Under the pieces are notes generated by a model. The model worked only from the letters and a program-made list of their open reading frames with translations. It did no database searches and was not told where the DNA came from. From NCBI GenBank assembly GCA_003415625.1, contig PYIU01000001.1, positions 930,001 through 994,000 of the forward strand: a DNA stretch of 64,000 nt. The letters run 5' to 3'. The stretch is from Aquanectria penicillioides (taxonomy: Eukaryota > Ascomycota > Sordariomycetes > Hypocreales > Nectriaceae). Both the position numbers and the translations under genes were made by a program. Each line of letters starts with the position of its first letter. Position 1 is the stretch's first letter. This document shows positions 36,101 to 46,176 of this stretch, one piece after another.

Positions 36101-38823
36101 GCCGCTCGCTGTTGGCCCGTCTCTTACAACCAAGCTTCAAACTGACAGGATCAGCTCCACCACCAGGAACTGCGCCACCAGTTTCGTCGGCGGTGAGAAA
36201 TCAGTACAATAACAAACACAAACACCCAGCCAAGCCTAGTCGAGTCGTTGTCGGGCTTGCTTAGATTAAGCCATGGCTGGTGTCATGCCGAGCTCCCTCC
36301 CGCATCTAAATCCAAATCCGCCACTACCGCCGAGTCCTTGCAAACTTGGCTTTAGGAACTTGGAGAGGCAGCCCAGTGCCAGCCTACAACAAGGGGAAAT
36401 TTTCGGACACGTATTTTGAGTAGCCGGTCGACAGGGTCTTGGCCCTGAATGTTGCTACAACGGGGAGGCTAGGGCTGCTTTCACGGCAAGTTACAGGGGG
36501 GCTCCCCCAAACGTCGATAGCATTTCGGGTATTTTGCATTCGTAATAGAAACTTATGTTGCGGACAATGAACCAAGAGCGCTGAGGAGTGCGCTTCACCA
36601 GGCTGTATATTATTCGAACGATTCCGTGGATGTCTTCCGAGCTAAATGGCATGTCATTCGGTAAAGGATGAATCCGGACGATAGTCAGCTGCGAGGGCGC
36701 CCTTGGTCGACCGGCTTTGAGAGACGCCTCGTACATCGCCTCTTCTCAGCCATGCGACTTTCTAGAAGGGAATGCAGGCTCCTTCGCTGAGCAAGCAGTC
36801 TCCAATTATCATCCATAATCTACCAAAGTCGAGGAGGTTGAGAACGGAAGGTTGCAACGCCAGACTGAGGCTTGCACTCTGCATATCACTTGATTATTCA
36901 ACCTAGACATTTCCAACTCGGCGAAAAATTTCTAATCCAAATCGGCCGATTCATGCTCCTATACGCAGCCATGGGCTGCGTGGCATTACATAGGTTAGTA
37001 GGGACGGGAGGCGCAGAGCCTCTGTTCCGCAGATGAGCCGTGCAGGCGGCTCGATTAGGCGTTTAGTGGCATTGACGTTTCAGGGAAGTTTCTGGTTGGG
37101 GTTTCGCTGCTTGGACGGACCAGGGGGCTGGCCAACGACCAACAGGTTGGGGAACACAGAGCAAAGGAGCAATTAATTGCACCGTGCATTTGGGAATGGA
37201 ACTCTGCGATCGCGACGCGTGTTTGCAGAGACGAGCTCCGTCTACGAGAGATTGCGAGTCTGCGATGATGTCATTTACATTTCCCTAGTGTCCCAGGGCC
37301 TGTGTCGTGCCGCCCCTGTGCACGGCGGCCAGCAACGAACGAGCACAACACAGTGCTGCCGACGAAAATGCGATGCGCCTCACGCCCACCAGTTGCCCCA
37401 CGATTATCCGCCGAGCAATATGCACTATGTTGGTCCGCCCCGTACTAATTAATCAATCAAGCCATGATAGTGTGCCTTTCAAAGGCCGGGCACGTCAGTC
37501 ACACACGCGCGCAAGTAATTACCCCACCTGTCTGTCCACCTGCCTTGCGTAGGCGCCTGGGCCCCTCACTCCTTCCCCACCCACCCGACCCTCACTTGAC
37601 CTCCGAACCAGCACTCCCTCCACCACCACCACAGACTCCTCGCCGTTACACCTTGACCCTTTCGGAATCTTCACCTTGACACTCGTTGCGCGTATTCCCT
37701 AAATGCCTCTCCTTTACAGCGTGCCCACCTAAGCACCTCTACCTAGCATTTTCTTCATGTCCGTATCGTCCACGCCCTCGTGTTCCCCGCTTCCTGAGGC
37801 CTGAGTAGGTGAACAGCCGGCGCAGCAAACAACATCTGAAACAAGTCTACATCCCAGAACTTCTGCCTGCTATACCTGCACTGCCTGCCTACCTACCTAG
37901 CTGCTTGCTAGGTATCTTGGGTGTGCCTATTCGTTGATACATTTGGCTTGGACATCACGCAGCGACCAGCTCATCAGTCGTCGTCCCTTTACGCCGGCCC
38001 TCGCCATCACACGACGGCCGTCTTCAACGCAAGCGACTTGGAGCGCATTGCCGCTGTCATCGCCTCAGGGGTCTCGTATTCGATCCATCAGTTTCCTTGC
38101 CACATCCGCATCCACATCCGCATCCCCAGTTCAGTTCAGATCATCTCCAGCTTCGCACGCCCGCGCCCTGCCTGCTATCCCCGGCTCCACCGTCGTCTGG
38201 CCTCGCCGCGTCTTCCGCCCATATTCTGGCCTCGCCCCGTCGACTAAACTCGGCCACATATCGCGACCTTTCTTTTCTCACACGCTCGTTGCTCACGCGC
38301 CGCCCGTCTCCCCTTCGTGCCGCGCCTTGCCCTTGGCTCCTTGCTTTGCCCTGTTCTTTCTTGCCTGCTCTCAATCGTCGTGCCATTGTCACTTCCGCTG
38401 TCTTGCTTCCGAGGCTCCACCGTTCATCACCTCACCCCTTCTTCACTCCGGGCCTTCTAAGAGGCCCTCTTAAGAGCTACCGAGGCAGGGTGTCTCTCAA
38501 GTTGTTTCCACTGATAGGCCCGATCCTGCGGCCGACCGATTCTCCCGGCCCTTCCCATTACCGCCGCTGTTTCGGCCTCGCTGCCGGCCCGGACTTGCAA
38601 CTAGTTCCGTGACGTCTACCGCCGCCGCCGCCCGCCGCTATCCTGCCGTGTCAGCCTCAGTACTCTCTCGAATGAGCCTATCCTTGCTTTGTTCGTCGTC
38701 CTCGCCAGATCAAAAAAGGGTGCCAATCTTGTTTCACTCTCACCACTCACCCATAGTTGACACCCCCATCCGTCGGTTCCCTCCCATCACCTGCAGCAAC
38801 TAGGCCCAAGCACTGGATCTGTC

Positions 38824-39840
38824 ATGGAGCCTGCCGCCACCCGGACTGACCAGCTCATCTCGCAGACGCACCGTCTGTCTCTCTCATCACCTCGTCCAGA
38901 TAGCCCCGGTAGCCTAAGCCCGGCACCGGGTATGGATGCGTTCAGCCCTGCGAGTGATGCGGCCGCTGATGCCCAACCCGCAGACAGCAAGATGGACCCA
39001 TCTCGTCACAGGACGCTGGCTTCGCATCCCCGCAGGACGCCGACACCCTCATTATCTCCAATCAAGACGCGGAGCACATTCTCAAAGCCGTCTCTGTCGG
39101 CGCTCTCCATCTCGAGGACTTGCCAACCGAGCTGCTCTTTCACATTCTGACCTTTTTGGATGTGAGCGATCTCCTCTCAGCATCAAGGGTAGGTCTCCAT
39201 CACAAATTTGTCAACCACTTGGCCTTTTTTTTTTTAATTCCCATGCTTTGCAATCAATCCCTCGTCATGGTTTACCCGGAAGCATGTTTGGCTCTTGCTC
39301 GCACGGGAACTGACAGAAATGTAGACAAATCATTTGCTCCGTAATATTTCGACAACCCCCATTTTGCACTGCTACCGGCTTCGTCGTACCCGATCCATCC
39401 TCCCACCTCTTCTCTGGTCCCCCTCCCGCCCATCACTACCTGATCTGATATCTCGTTCCATCTTTTTGACACACACTTCTGTTGTATCCCGGCGTCTGGC
39501 CCGCTCTCTGGTGTCAATCAGACTGTCCCGTCGCCTAGCGGCCCGTCCCACAGCAGCATCCTTGGTTGACCGTTGTGTCCTCCCAAAGGAGTGTGTCCCA
39601 GGCCTAAGCGGCGTTCATGTCGCTCCAGGGCTGGTGGCTAAAAAGATGGCGATCGAAAAGGAGAGAGTCAAGGATGGATTACGCCAGTGGATTGCATCCA
39701 AGTGGAGGGGCAAGGTAAGAGAGCGCGAGGAAGGGGTCAGGCGATGGGAAGAGAGTCGAGGCGTCGGACGGGTGTGGAGACTGCGCAAGTTTTGGGAGCG
39801 CGTAGGCCGAGGAGAGGAGCAGTCGGCTATGGTCCGGTAA
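38824..39840 (+). CDS. F-box protein, frame broken in exon 1
   Basis: Substrate-adaptor type F-box protein for SCF ubiquitin ligases, about 293 residues once one base is restored. Exon 1 runs 38824-39188 and exon 2 39325-39840; the 136-base intron has GTAGGT and GTAG. The F-box lies at residues 97-122 or so (LEDLPTELLFHILTFLDVSD) and directly precedes the intron. The second exon encodes an Arg-rich conserved region (LPPLLWSPSRPSLPDLI, SIFLTHTSVVSRRLARSL) that I recall from a fungus-specific F-box family, and a basic C terminus. The ATG frame and the F-box frame differ by one base. One extra C in the CCC at 38997-38999 joins them without any stop and makes the coding length divisible by three. 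CGG-TAA at the end overlaps a GTAAGT donor, so a further exon is possible. Confidence 0.85.
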
Positions 39841-40334
39841 GTTCGTTTCTTTCCTTAAGTCGGTGTTATATAACCATGGCGGTCTTTGATTCGGCGGTGA
39901 TTCATCACACCGGATGACAACAGCCAAACTCGTGGACATGGTGATTGCTGTGAGGATTTGACATGTCAGGTGCATTGCTCGGACGATAGGTCACTCTTTC
40001 TCGATCGGGTTTCTGGTTTGGCGCAATCCTCATTCTTGTTCTTTTTTCTTGATTTGCTTGTTTGCCCGGTGGCTGAGCAAGTAGTCACTTGATACCATTA
40101 GCATGCCCATAGAACCAACAGAACAGGATATTCCTGGATGGCCCGTGGCCCTGGCAGGGCACACAGGGCTAGATAAGTCAAAGCCATTGATTTTATGATA
40201 CATTATTTAGGTATGTTGTTTGTACAGCATGAAGAGGGGCCGTGACGTGGTGGCAGCTCTCCCTCCTCACTCATGGGTGTTTTGGGGCCTTCTTTTTCTT
40301 AGTCAAGGGCAGTTAATACCGTAGGACCTGCTGC

Positions 40335-41398
40335 CTAGGTGGTCCGAAACCTGAATCCGTCCCAATCGTCATCATCCTCATCGTCGTCTTCGTCATCTTC
40401 CTCCTCTTCCGCTATATGTGCTGTCATGTTCTCCTTGCCCACCATGGCAGGTTTGGCCGGCGCGCCGTCCTGGCCGAAGCTCTCGCCCCGTTTCCGAAGG
40501 GCTTCCCGCTTCTCCTTGAGCCGCCGCACGCGGGCCTCGAGCTCCTCCATCTCCTCAAATTCCTCTTCCAGAGCGCGCGTGGCTTCCTCCTTCTCGTCCT
40601 CCAGGTCCACGTCGGCCTGGGCTCTCCGCTTCTCTGCCTCTGCCTCCTGGGCCTCAGCGGCGGCTTCGACCTCCTCCTTGGTCATGGCCGGGGCCGAGAT
40701 GACGGCGTCCTCGTCGTAGGGCGCCGTAGTCGCGGCAATGTCGGCCTCGAAGGCTGCCCACTCGGCTTCGTCGACCTGGGCTGCGTTGGAACCTTGGCGT
40801 TCGTCGATGGCTAAGCTGCTCGGCCGCCTTGACGGTAATGAGGCGGTGTTGGTGGCAGAGGCAGATTGCGAGGTCAGCAAGGTGGTGGTAGTCTGTCCTG
40901 CTCCTGGTGTGGAAGCTGAAGAGCCATCGCGATGGGCGGGCGTGGCCGGCCGTGAAGGAATCTGGAGCTCAACGCCCTGAGACGGTGTCTGGGACGTCCT
41001 ACGCGCCAACCGGGGGGAGTGAGGGTCTGGTCCTTTTCGCTATCCACATCAACGGCGGAGGTCATGTCCGGTTTGCTCCTTTTACGCCTCGTGGCATCGT
41101 CCATATCGACGTCACCGCTGCCGTCGCCGCTGTCGTCGCCGCTGTCATCGTGTTTTCGTTTCTGGGATTTCAGCCTCTGGGCGTCACTACCGCCATTGGC
41201 CTGTGCGGCGGCCCGCAGCTTGATGATTCGGGCCTTGTGGGCGTCACTCTGGACGTGGGCATCCCAGAGGGACTCGGTTTTGATGTGCTCGTGGCACAGG
41301 GTGCAGAGCAGCTTGCCGGACTCGGAGTAGGCGGCGTGGGGGTGTTCGATACGACGAGCAGCGCGCTGCTGACGTAGGAGCGATCGGACGTCGGCCAT
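40335..41398 (-). CDS. ZNF830/CCDC16-like zinc-finger splicing protein, frameshifted
   Basis: Nuclear protein related to ZNF830, which in other eukaryotes is a spliceosome-associated factor. It starts MADVRSLLRQQRAARRIEHP at 41398. A U1-like C2H2 finger follows (Cys32, Cys35, His48, His54). After a basic/acidic linker comes a low-complexity Ser/Thr part with PSQGVELQIPSRPATP, a long Glu-rich coiled coil (about residues 230-320) and a highly acidic EEEEDDEDDDED stretch before WDGFRFRTT. The two halves are in different frames. They join if one C is added to the C6 run (41012-41017 on this strand as G), giving 354 residues. No intron with proper phase fits well; a 77-base candidate with a weak GTTGAT donor would remove the conserved TLTPP segment. 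Its end faces the F-box gene 495 bases away. Confidence 0.85.
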
Positions 41399-42148
41399 GG
41401 CAAAGGAGAGAAGGGGAGAGAGAGGGGAGGAGTAGTCAATAGGTTCAGGACGACGAGGAGACCAGAGGTGTGGCAGCAGACGGGACGTGGGGAGAGGACC
41501 CGTTGGCTACCAATTGGCGGCAGGACAGGGAGGGAAGGGGATTTGCTTTTGAAGCGGTGCGTTCCTTTTGGTAACTGCAGAGAAGGAGGCAAACGAAGGG
41601 ATTAGGGAGAAGAAAAGAAGAGACAGGGCTGGAGAGGGAGAGAAAGAGAGGAGAGAGAAGGACAGAGTCGGGACACAGACGGGACGGAGACGAGAAGGAT
41701 AGCGTTTCGGTGATGGTAGTGGTCTCTCACATGGTGTGGGAGGTGAGCCGTGTCCGAAAATTAGCCGGCGCAACACAACACAGCAACAGGCGTTCTGGAG
41801 AGCCTAGAACGAGCAAGCTCCAAATCAATTTATTCATAGTGACTGCTGGCACAGGTTGCAGTTGGCACCTTGTTGCATAGGATGACGGCTTTGATGTGCT
41901 TGCAACCGGATATGGCAGCTGCCAGAAACGCTCAGACGTGCCGCAAGAAAATCTCCCATCTAGTTGTTTCCGTTATATGTCTACATAGTAGTACCTACCT
42001 AGGAGGGTAGTCGATCCCAGCATCTCCATTCCTTCCCTCCTCTCCACGTGGATACCCCAGCGCAAATCTAGGATGTGCGACCCAAGCCTTGCACAAAGAA
42101 AAGTCTCAGTTCAGCTAAATCATTTATTCATATCCACTATTTTCCCTT

Positions 42149-42182
42149 CCCACCTCCACCTCCACCTCCACCTCCACCTCCT
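42149..42182. repeat. CCACCT hexamer repeat in the Med7 leader
   Basis: Five to six CCACCT units about 190 bases before the Med7 ATG, probably in the 5' untranslated region. Confidence 0.85.
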
Positions 42183-42372
42183 CGCTGCTGGGCTAAACTG
42201 TGCCTTGTGCTACCTGGCAGCTGCTACGGCTCACGGACCGCACTGCGGGTCCTTGCTTTTGCGACGACAGTCCACTAACGAACGCCTGGCTCTTTGCTCC
42301 TTCTCCCTCCATCCATATTGCTCACCCCTCCGTCTCATGAGGTGACGCTCCATCGCAACTTTTGCCTGAAAG

Positions 42373-43204
42373 ATGGCCGACCAGCAGGAGGGAAACGCCC
42401 TCGCTTCGACCTTTCCCAACCCGCCGTCCTTCTGGAAAGACTTCACGCCTGATCGAATTGCCCGGGTTGAGGAGCTCCGGACGGCGCACCTCCAGCAGCA
42501 TCGCGGCGACCCGTTGACGACGCGCATCCCCGACCTGCCCGAGCAGCTCACCAATCTCCAGCCGCCCTCGGAGCCGGTAGACGGGCGATGGAGGGTCTTT
42601 GGAGACCAGTACATGGTAAGGATCACGAGTTTGCGAGCCCCTCTCCCTTTACAACAACGCGGCAATGCCAACAAACGCACGCATGCTAACGGAGCTATGC
42701 GATACTCTCTAGCTCGACGATAAACTGCCAACCCTCGAGGAGCAGGGCATTACCAACCTCCCCTCGGCGTCCCAGTCCGACTCCAAGGAGGCCAAGCACT
42801 TCGACCGCGCCCTAGAGCTCAAGCGCCTCGCCAAATCGCTCCTCCTAAACTTCCTCGAGCTCTCGGGCGTCCTCTCGCGCAACCCCACGCACGCCGAGGA
42901 CAAGGTGCAGGACCTGCGCACCCTCTTCATCAACTTCCACCACATCCTCAACGAATACCGCCCCCACCAGGCCCGCGAGTCGGCCATCGCCATGATGCAG
43001 GAGCACCTCGACCGCACCCGCACTGAGACTATGGCCATCCGCGCCCAGGTCGACAAGGCCCGCCGCGTGCTCGAGGGCCTAGGCAGCCTGAGTGTGCCTG
43101 AGGTGCCCAAGCCGCTGGGCGACGTCGAGGAGGAGCATTGGGACGCCGTTGCGCTGCAGCGGGAGGAGGACACTTGGGTTACAACGGACACGCTATTCGC
43201 CTAA
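42373..43204 (+). CDS. med7: Mediator complex subunit 7
   Basis: Middle-module subunit of Mediator, which pairs with Med21 and links activators to RNA polymerase II in the nucleus. Exons 42373-42615 and 42713-43204 encode 244 residues, the usual fungal size. The intron has GTAAGG, a GCTAAC branch point and CTCTAG. The N terminus has the Med7 hallmark of a hydrophobic/aromatic stretch (FPNPPSFWKDFTPDR) followed by PPSEPVDGRWRVFGDQYM. Exon 2 has LPTLEEQGITNLP, then a long helical part with LKRLAKSLLLNFLELSGVLSRNP and NFHHILNEYRPHQARESAIAMM, which matches the Med7 helical domain that binds Med21. The gene is divergent from the zinc-finger gene, sharing a 975-base upstream region. Confidence 0.95.
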
Positions 43205-44654
43205 GGGAGGATGGTTGCCATTCACACGACAGACGCCGCGGCGATACATTGGTGATATACGCGGACAGCCGATGACGGCGGGCCCAGGCTTGTCTTGAAC
43301 TATGCGAGAGTGGCGGTGTCTCTGACGTGCCTAGGAGACGAAATAGGGTCAGGTCGGGACAAAGAATATGGCCTGGAGATACTTACCGTCGAATTGGCAA
43401 GGTTTTTTTTTTTTTTTTTTTTGCGGATTCTATTCAAAGCCAAAACCTGCCTCAGCTTTTTTTTTTTTGGGGGGGGGGGGGGGTTACGGCGTTACGACAA
43501 ACAGTTCAGCTGCCTCGTTGGCTGCCCCAATCAAGGAAGAGAGAATGGCTATTTTTGTACAGATAGATGGCAGGTCCCAGGGCTTAGGATAAAGGCCAAC
43601 AGGCGTACCAGTCACCAGGGTTGCTTCACGGCCGATGGAAGACAACGGACGACAACGGCTACTGCAATGCCGAGCCGGCCTTGATCTTCACGGTTTCAGC
43701 TCGTCACTAGCACGCAAGGCCAAATCTGAGTCTGAGTCGGTGAGATGTGCAATAGACTGATGATGTGGACAGCCAAATCCAGACATGTTGGGCACCTTTC
43801 CCCAATTGTATTAGAAACGGTTGGCAACAGCAAACTACTGAAAACATGCAAATACCATGTACTCGTCCACATTCTCATGCATTGGACATTATCCCTTGTG
43901 TTGCGTTGCGTTCAAGTCCGGGGGTGTTCCTTGGCAGACGGCCATGGCGAGGTGCGTCTATGTATGAATCGCACTAGACTTGTGTAACAATGAAACGAGC
44001 CAACGATGTTGTATTGCACGGTTAAATTTTTTTTATTTTTTTTTTAAAAAAAACTGTTATTATTTATGCCATCCTACTCTGCAATATTGAGGCCTGTGAA
44101 ATGCACAACGCGCTGCATTCACGCACATGAGCGGGCAAGCTGTGGTTTTCGGCGGCGGCGTTTGCTCTTATAGATCCAGCATCAAACTTGTCTGGGCAAG
44201 GGCCAGCGCCGTTATGTGGCTGGCCAACAGCCCCGTCACATCGCATCATGGAAGGCGGTCAAACGGTCAAAAGCTTTGTTCTGGGGGCTGAACTTGTAGC
44301 TTTGTTACAAGCGGAAAGGCGATAATGGGCAGCAACAGTATTGTCTGTCACCTTCAGTTGGTTTAGGCGCAAAATGTATGAGGAAGAATCCATGACGTAT
44401 GACCGAGCAGAGCGTATGAATGATAGGAACAAGCTCGCAAACGGCAACGAAAAAAAAGAAAGACGGTAAATAAGCCATCACACAATACACAAATGTGGTT
44501 CATGACAAATCTCAATTTCTCTATCTAGCTCGTTCATCGCTCCACGCTTCGTGTTGCTCATGACTCCAAGTCACAAGTTCCCCACCTCCGCAATCAGGTA
44601 TCCCATCCAGCCATCACCTTCTCCATGCTGCAGCATCGCCTCTCGCTGGCCATG
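43205..44654. other. intergenic region between convergent genes
   Basis: Lies between the 3' ends of Med7 and the small cysteine-rich gene. It contains the homopolymer cluster at 43403-43483 and an AT tract at 44027-44054; no coding frame is supported. Confidence 0.6.
43403..43483. repeat. homopolymer cluster (T20, then T12-G15)
   Basis: A run of 20 T at 43403-43422 and, 34 bases on, 12 T followed by 15 G. Confidence 0.85.
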
Positions 44655-44819
44655 TTACAGAATAGTGCAGGGAATGCAGCAGCACTCGTAGTCGCCGCAC
44701 TCAATGCATCGCGTCTTGCCGCCCGTGGCCTCGGCAGGCTTGACGATGCTCTCGACGATGGAGGTGGCACCGCTGCCGGGGCCGTTGCGGTTGACGAGCG
44801 AGGTGGATCCACAAGCCAT
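44655..44819 (-). CDS. 54-residue cysteine-rich protein with CaaX-type end
   Basis: A short intronless gene that is easily missed. The ATG at 44819 follows TAAAG and opens MACGSTSLVNRNGPGSGATS; the stop is TAA at 44655. The first half is Gly/Ser/Asn-rich, then SIVESIVKPAE, then a cysteine cluster at residues 38, 41, 46, 47, 48 and 51, with CIEC and CCC. The last four residues, CTIL, fit a CaaX box, with Leu favouring geranylgeranylation; the neighbouring cysteines could be palmitoylated. Alternatively the cluster could bind metal in the manner of a metallothionein. The composition differs clearly from chance frames around it, the codons are C/G-ending at the third position, and I have a faint memory of similar short fungal proteins. 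Function unknown. Confidence 0.72.
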   Translation of the reverse strand: MACGSTSLVNRNGPGSGATSIVESIVKPAEATGGKTRCIECGDYECCCIPCTIL

Positions 44820-45120
44820 CTTTAGGGTGGGCGTGTGAGTGGGATTGAAGTTGGTTCTTGCAGTGAAGTCTGGGATAGCTGGTGAGTTCGTTTTGTTTCA
44901 GAGTGAGCAGGTGGATAGAGAGAAGATGGCAGCGTAAGCGGTGTAACGCTCGAGGAGGGGGGCGGGATTGGATTCAAGACGGTGAAGGTAAGACTGAGGC
45001 GTTTGCGACAGGTTGAGGCGTGGGAGTGAGTGGGAGGGAACGACATACAAGGGAAAAGCACTTGGGCAGAACAATCAATGAGAGGAAAGGTTGGCGACGG
45101 ATGGATTGAGAAAGGGGAAC

Positions 45121-45123
45121 GAA

Positions 45124-45160
<37 letters not shown>

Positions 45161-45162
45161 AG
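45121..45162. repeat. GA dinucleotide microsatellite
   Basis: Nearly perfect GA repeat of about 40 bases upstream of the short cysteine-rich gene; CT-rich on the transcribed sense. Confidence 0.85.
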
Positions 45163-45458
45163 AAATGAGGTCTCGAGATTGAGATGGCAAGTTTACGCTT
45201 AAACGAAACCAAAAGCTGGGCTTGGGGGGGGGGGGAGATGTCCCTTGGTAGGTTGCGTCACCAATGTGGGGGAGGGCCCATCCTTGGGATAATTTGATGC
45301 GAGCTTGGCGCACGGCAGCACTGCAACGGCGCAGCAGCGGCGGCGCCACAGGCAGTAAGAGAAGAAATGGATGGGCACCAGTGGTGAATGAAAGGCATTA
45401 GATGAAAGTTGTTGTTGTGATGGAAGCCCAAGGGCGGCGGCAGCCAAGATGACCAGTT

Positions 45459-45484
45459 AGACAGACAGACAGACAGACAGACAC
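45459..45484. repeat. ACAG tetranucleotide microsatellite
   Basis: About six ACAG units. Confidence 0.85.
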
Positions 45485-46042
45485 ACTGATAAATAACCAA
45501 GCCTCCTACGCCTCTAGGACTTTACAGGGGTGCATCTTTGCCGGGATGGGTGGGTGGGTGATGATACTACGTCGGCTGGTCGCCGGGCGGGTATTCCTTG
45601 CTACTGCTGCATGATACGTAGAAGGGGGTCAGTCTCCATATTGAGCCCGAAAAATAGATGAATAAAAAAAAAAAGTATAATTGATTACTCGCGTGAACAA
45701 ATTACAACGTCCATGTCGATTCCAGGGGTAAGAGATCCAGCAATACATAATAGCAGCAGCCGCAGGTTGAAAAATTCAAATTGAGACACGACTACACTGA
45801 ACGAAGCAAGTAATCTGCGACATACACCTCACAAACGACGTGCGCAAATGATGCCCAGTTGGAATACAATAGGTACATGTAAATCTAGCTCCGCCAGAGT
45901 TGCAAAGAGTTTCCCTCCCCGTCCCTCGTCATTCCTAGTTTTCGCCTAGCCCAGCCCAGTCGTTATGGTAAAAAAAAAAAGAAAAAAATCTCCAAAAACA
46001 CCACACCATTCCTGCCAGTCTGGCAAGGGGTATTGGTAGCAG

Positions 46043-46071
46043 GTTGAAAGTTGAAAGTTGAAAGTTGAAAG
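46043..46071. repeat. GTTGAAA heptamer repeat
   Basis: Four perfect GTTGAAA units in the 3' flank of the Bye1-like gene. Confidence 0.85.
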
Positions 46072-46176
46072 TGTTTCCTTAGGAACTTGTGTTCCTCCTT
46101 CCTCTTATTCTCATCCCTCTCCATTCTTCTACTTCCCATCCCTCCAATGTTCCATCCCCATCAAACGAGATTCTCA

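Larger units (their letters stand above)
25322..38823. other. 13.5-kb gene-poor block rich in microsatellites
   Basis: No frame in this stretch has the features of a real gene on either strand. Open frames are mostly read-throughs of poly-pyrimidine or CA/GT tracts. The block holds at least five homopolymers of 17 bases or more and several dinucleotide to hexanucleotide arrays, listed separately. The last kilobase is probably the promoter and leader of the F-box gene. Non-coding RNA genes or short exons may have been missed; no tRNA B-box was found by eye. Confidence 0.5.
44820..46176. other. intergenic region with microsatellites
   Basis: Leader and promoter of the short cysteine-rich gene, then the 3' flank of the Bye1-like gene. 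Contains GA, ACAG and GTTGAAA arrays, listed separately, and a G run near 45226-45236. No supported coding frame. Confidence 0.6.

Noticed and set aside
36491..36736. Minus-strand ATG frame of 81 codons
   Set aside because: It reads like a protein in places but has no family, promoter signal or splice partner. It could be a decayed gene remnant; left out for lack of support.
41000..41080. A 77-base intron in the ZNF830-like gene
   Set aside because: The GTTGAT donor is weak and the intron would remove a conserved segment, whereas a one-base dropout at a C6 run explains the data and matches the pattern in the other genes.
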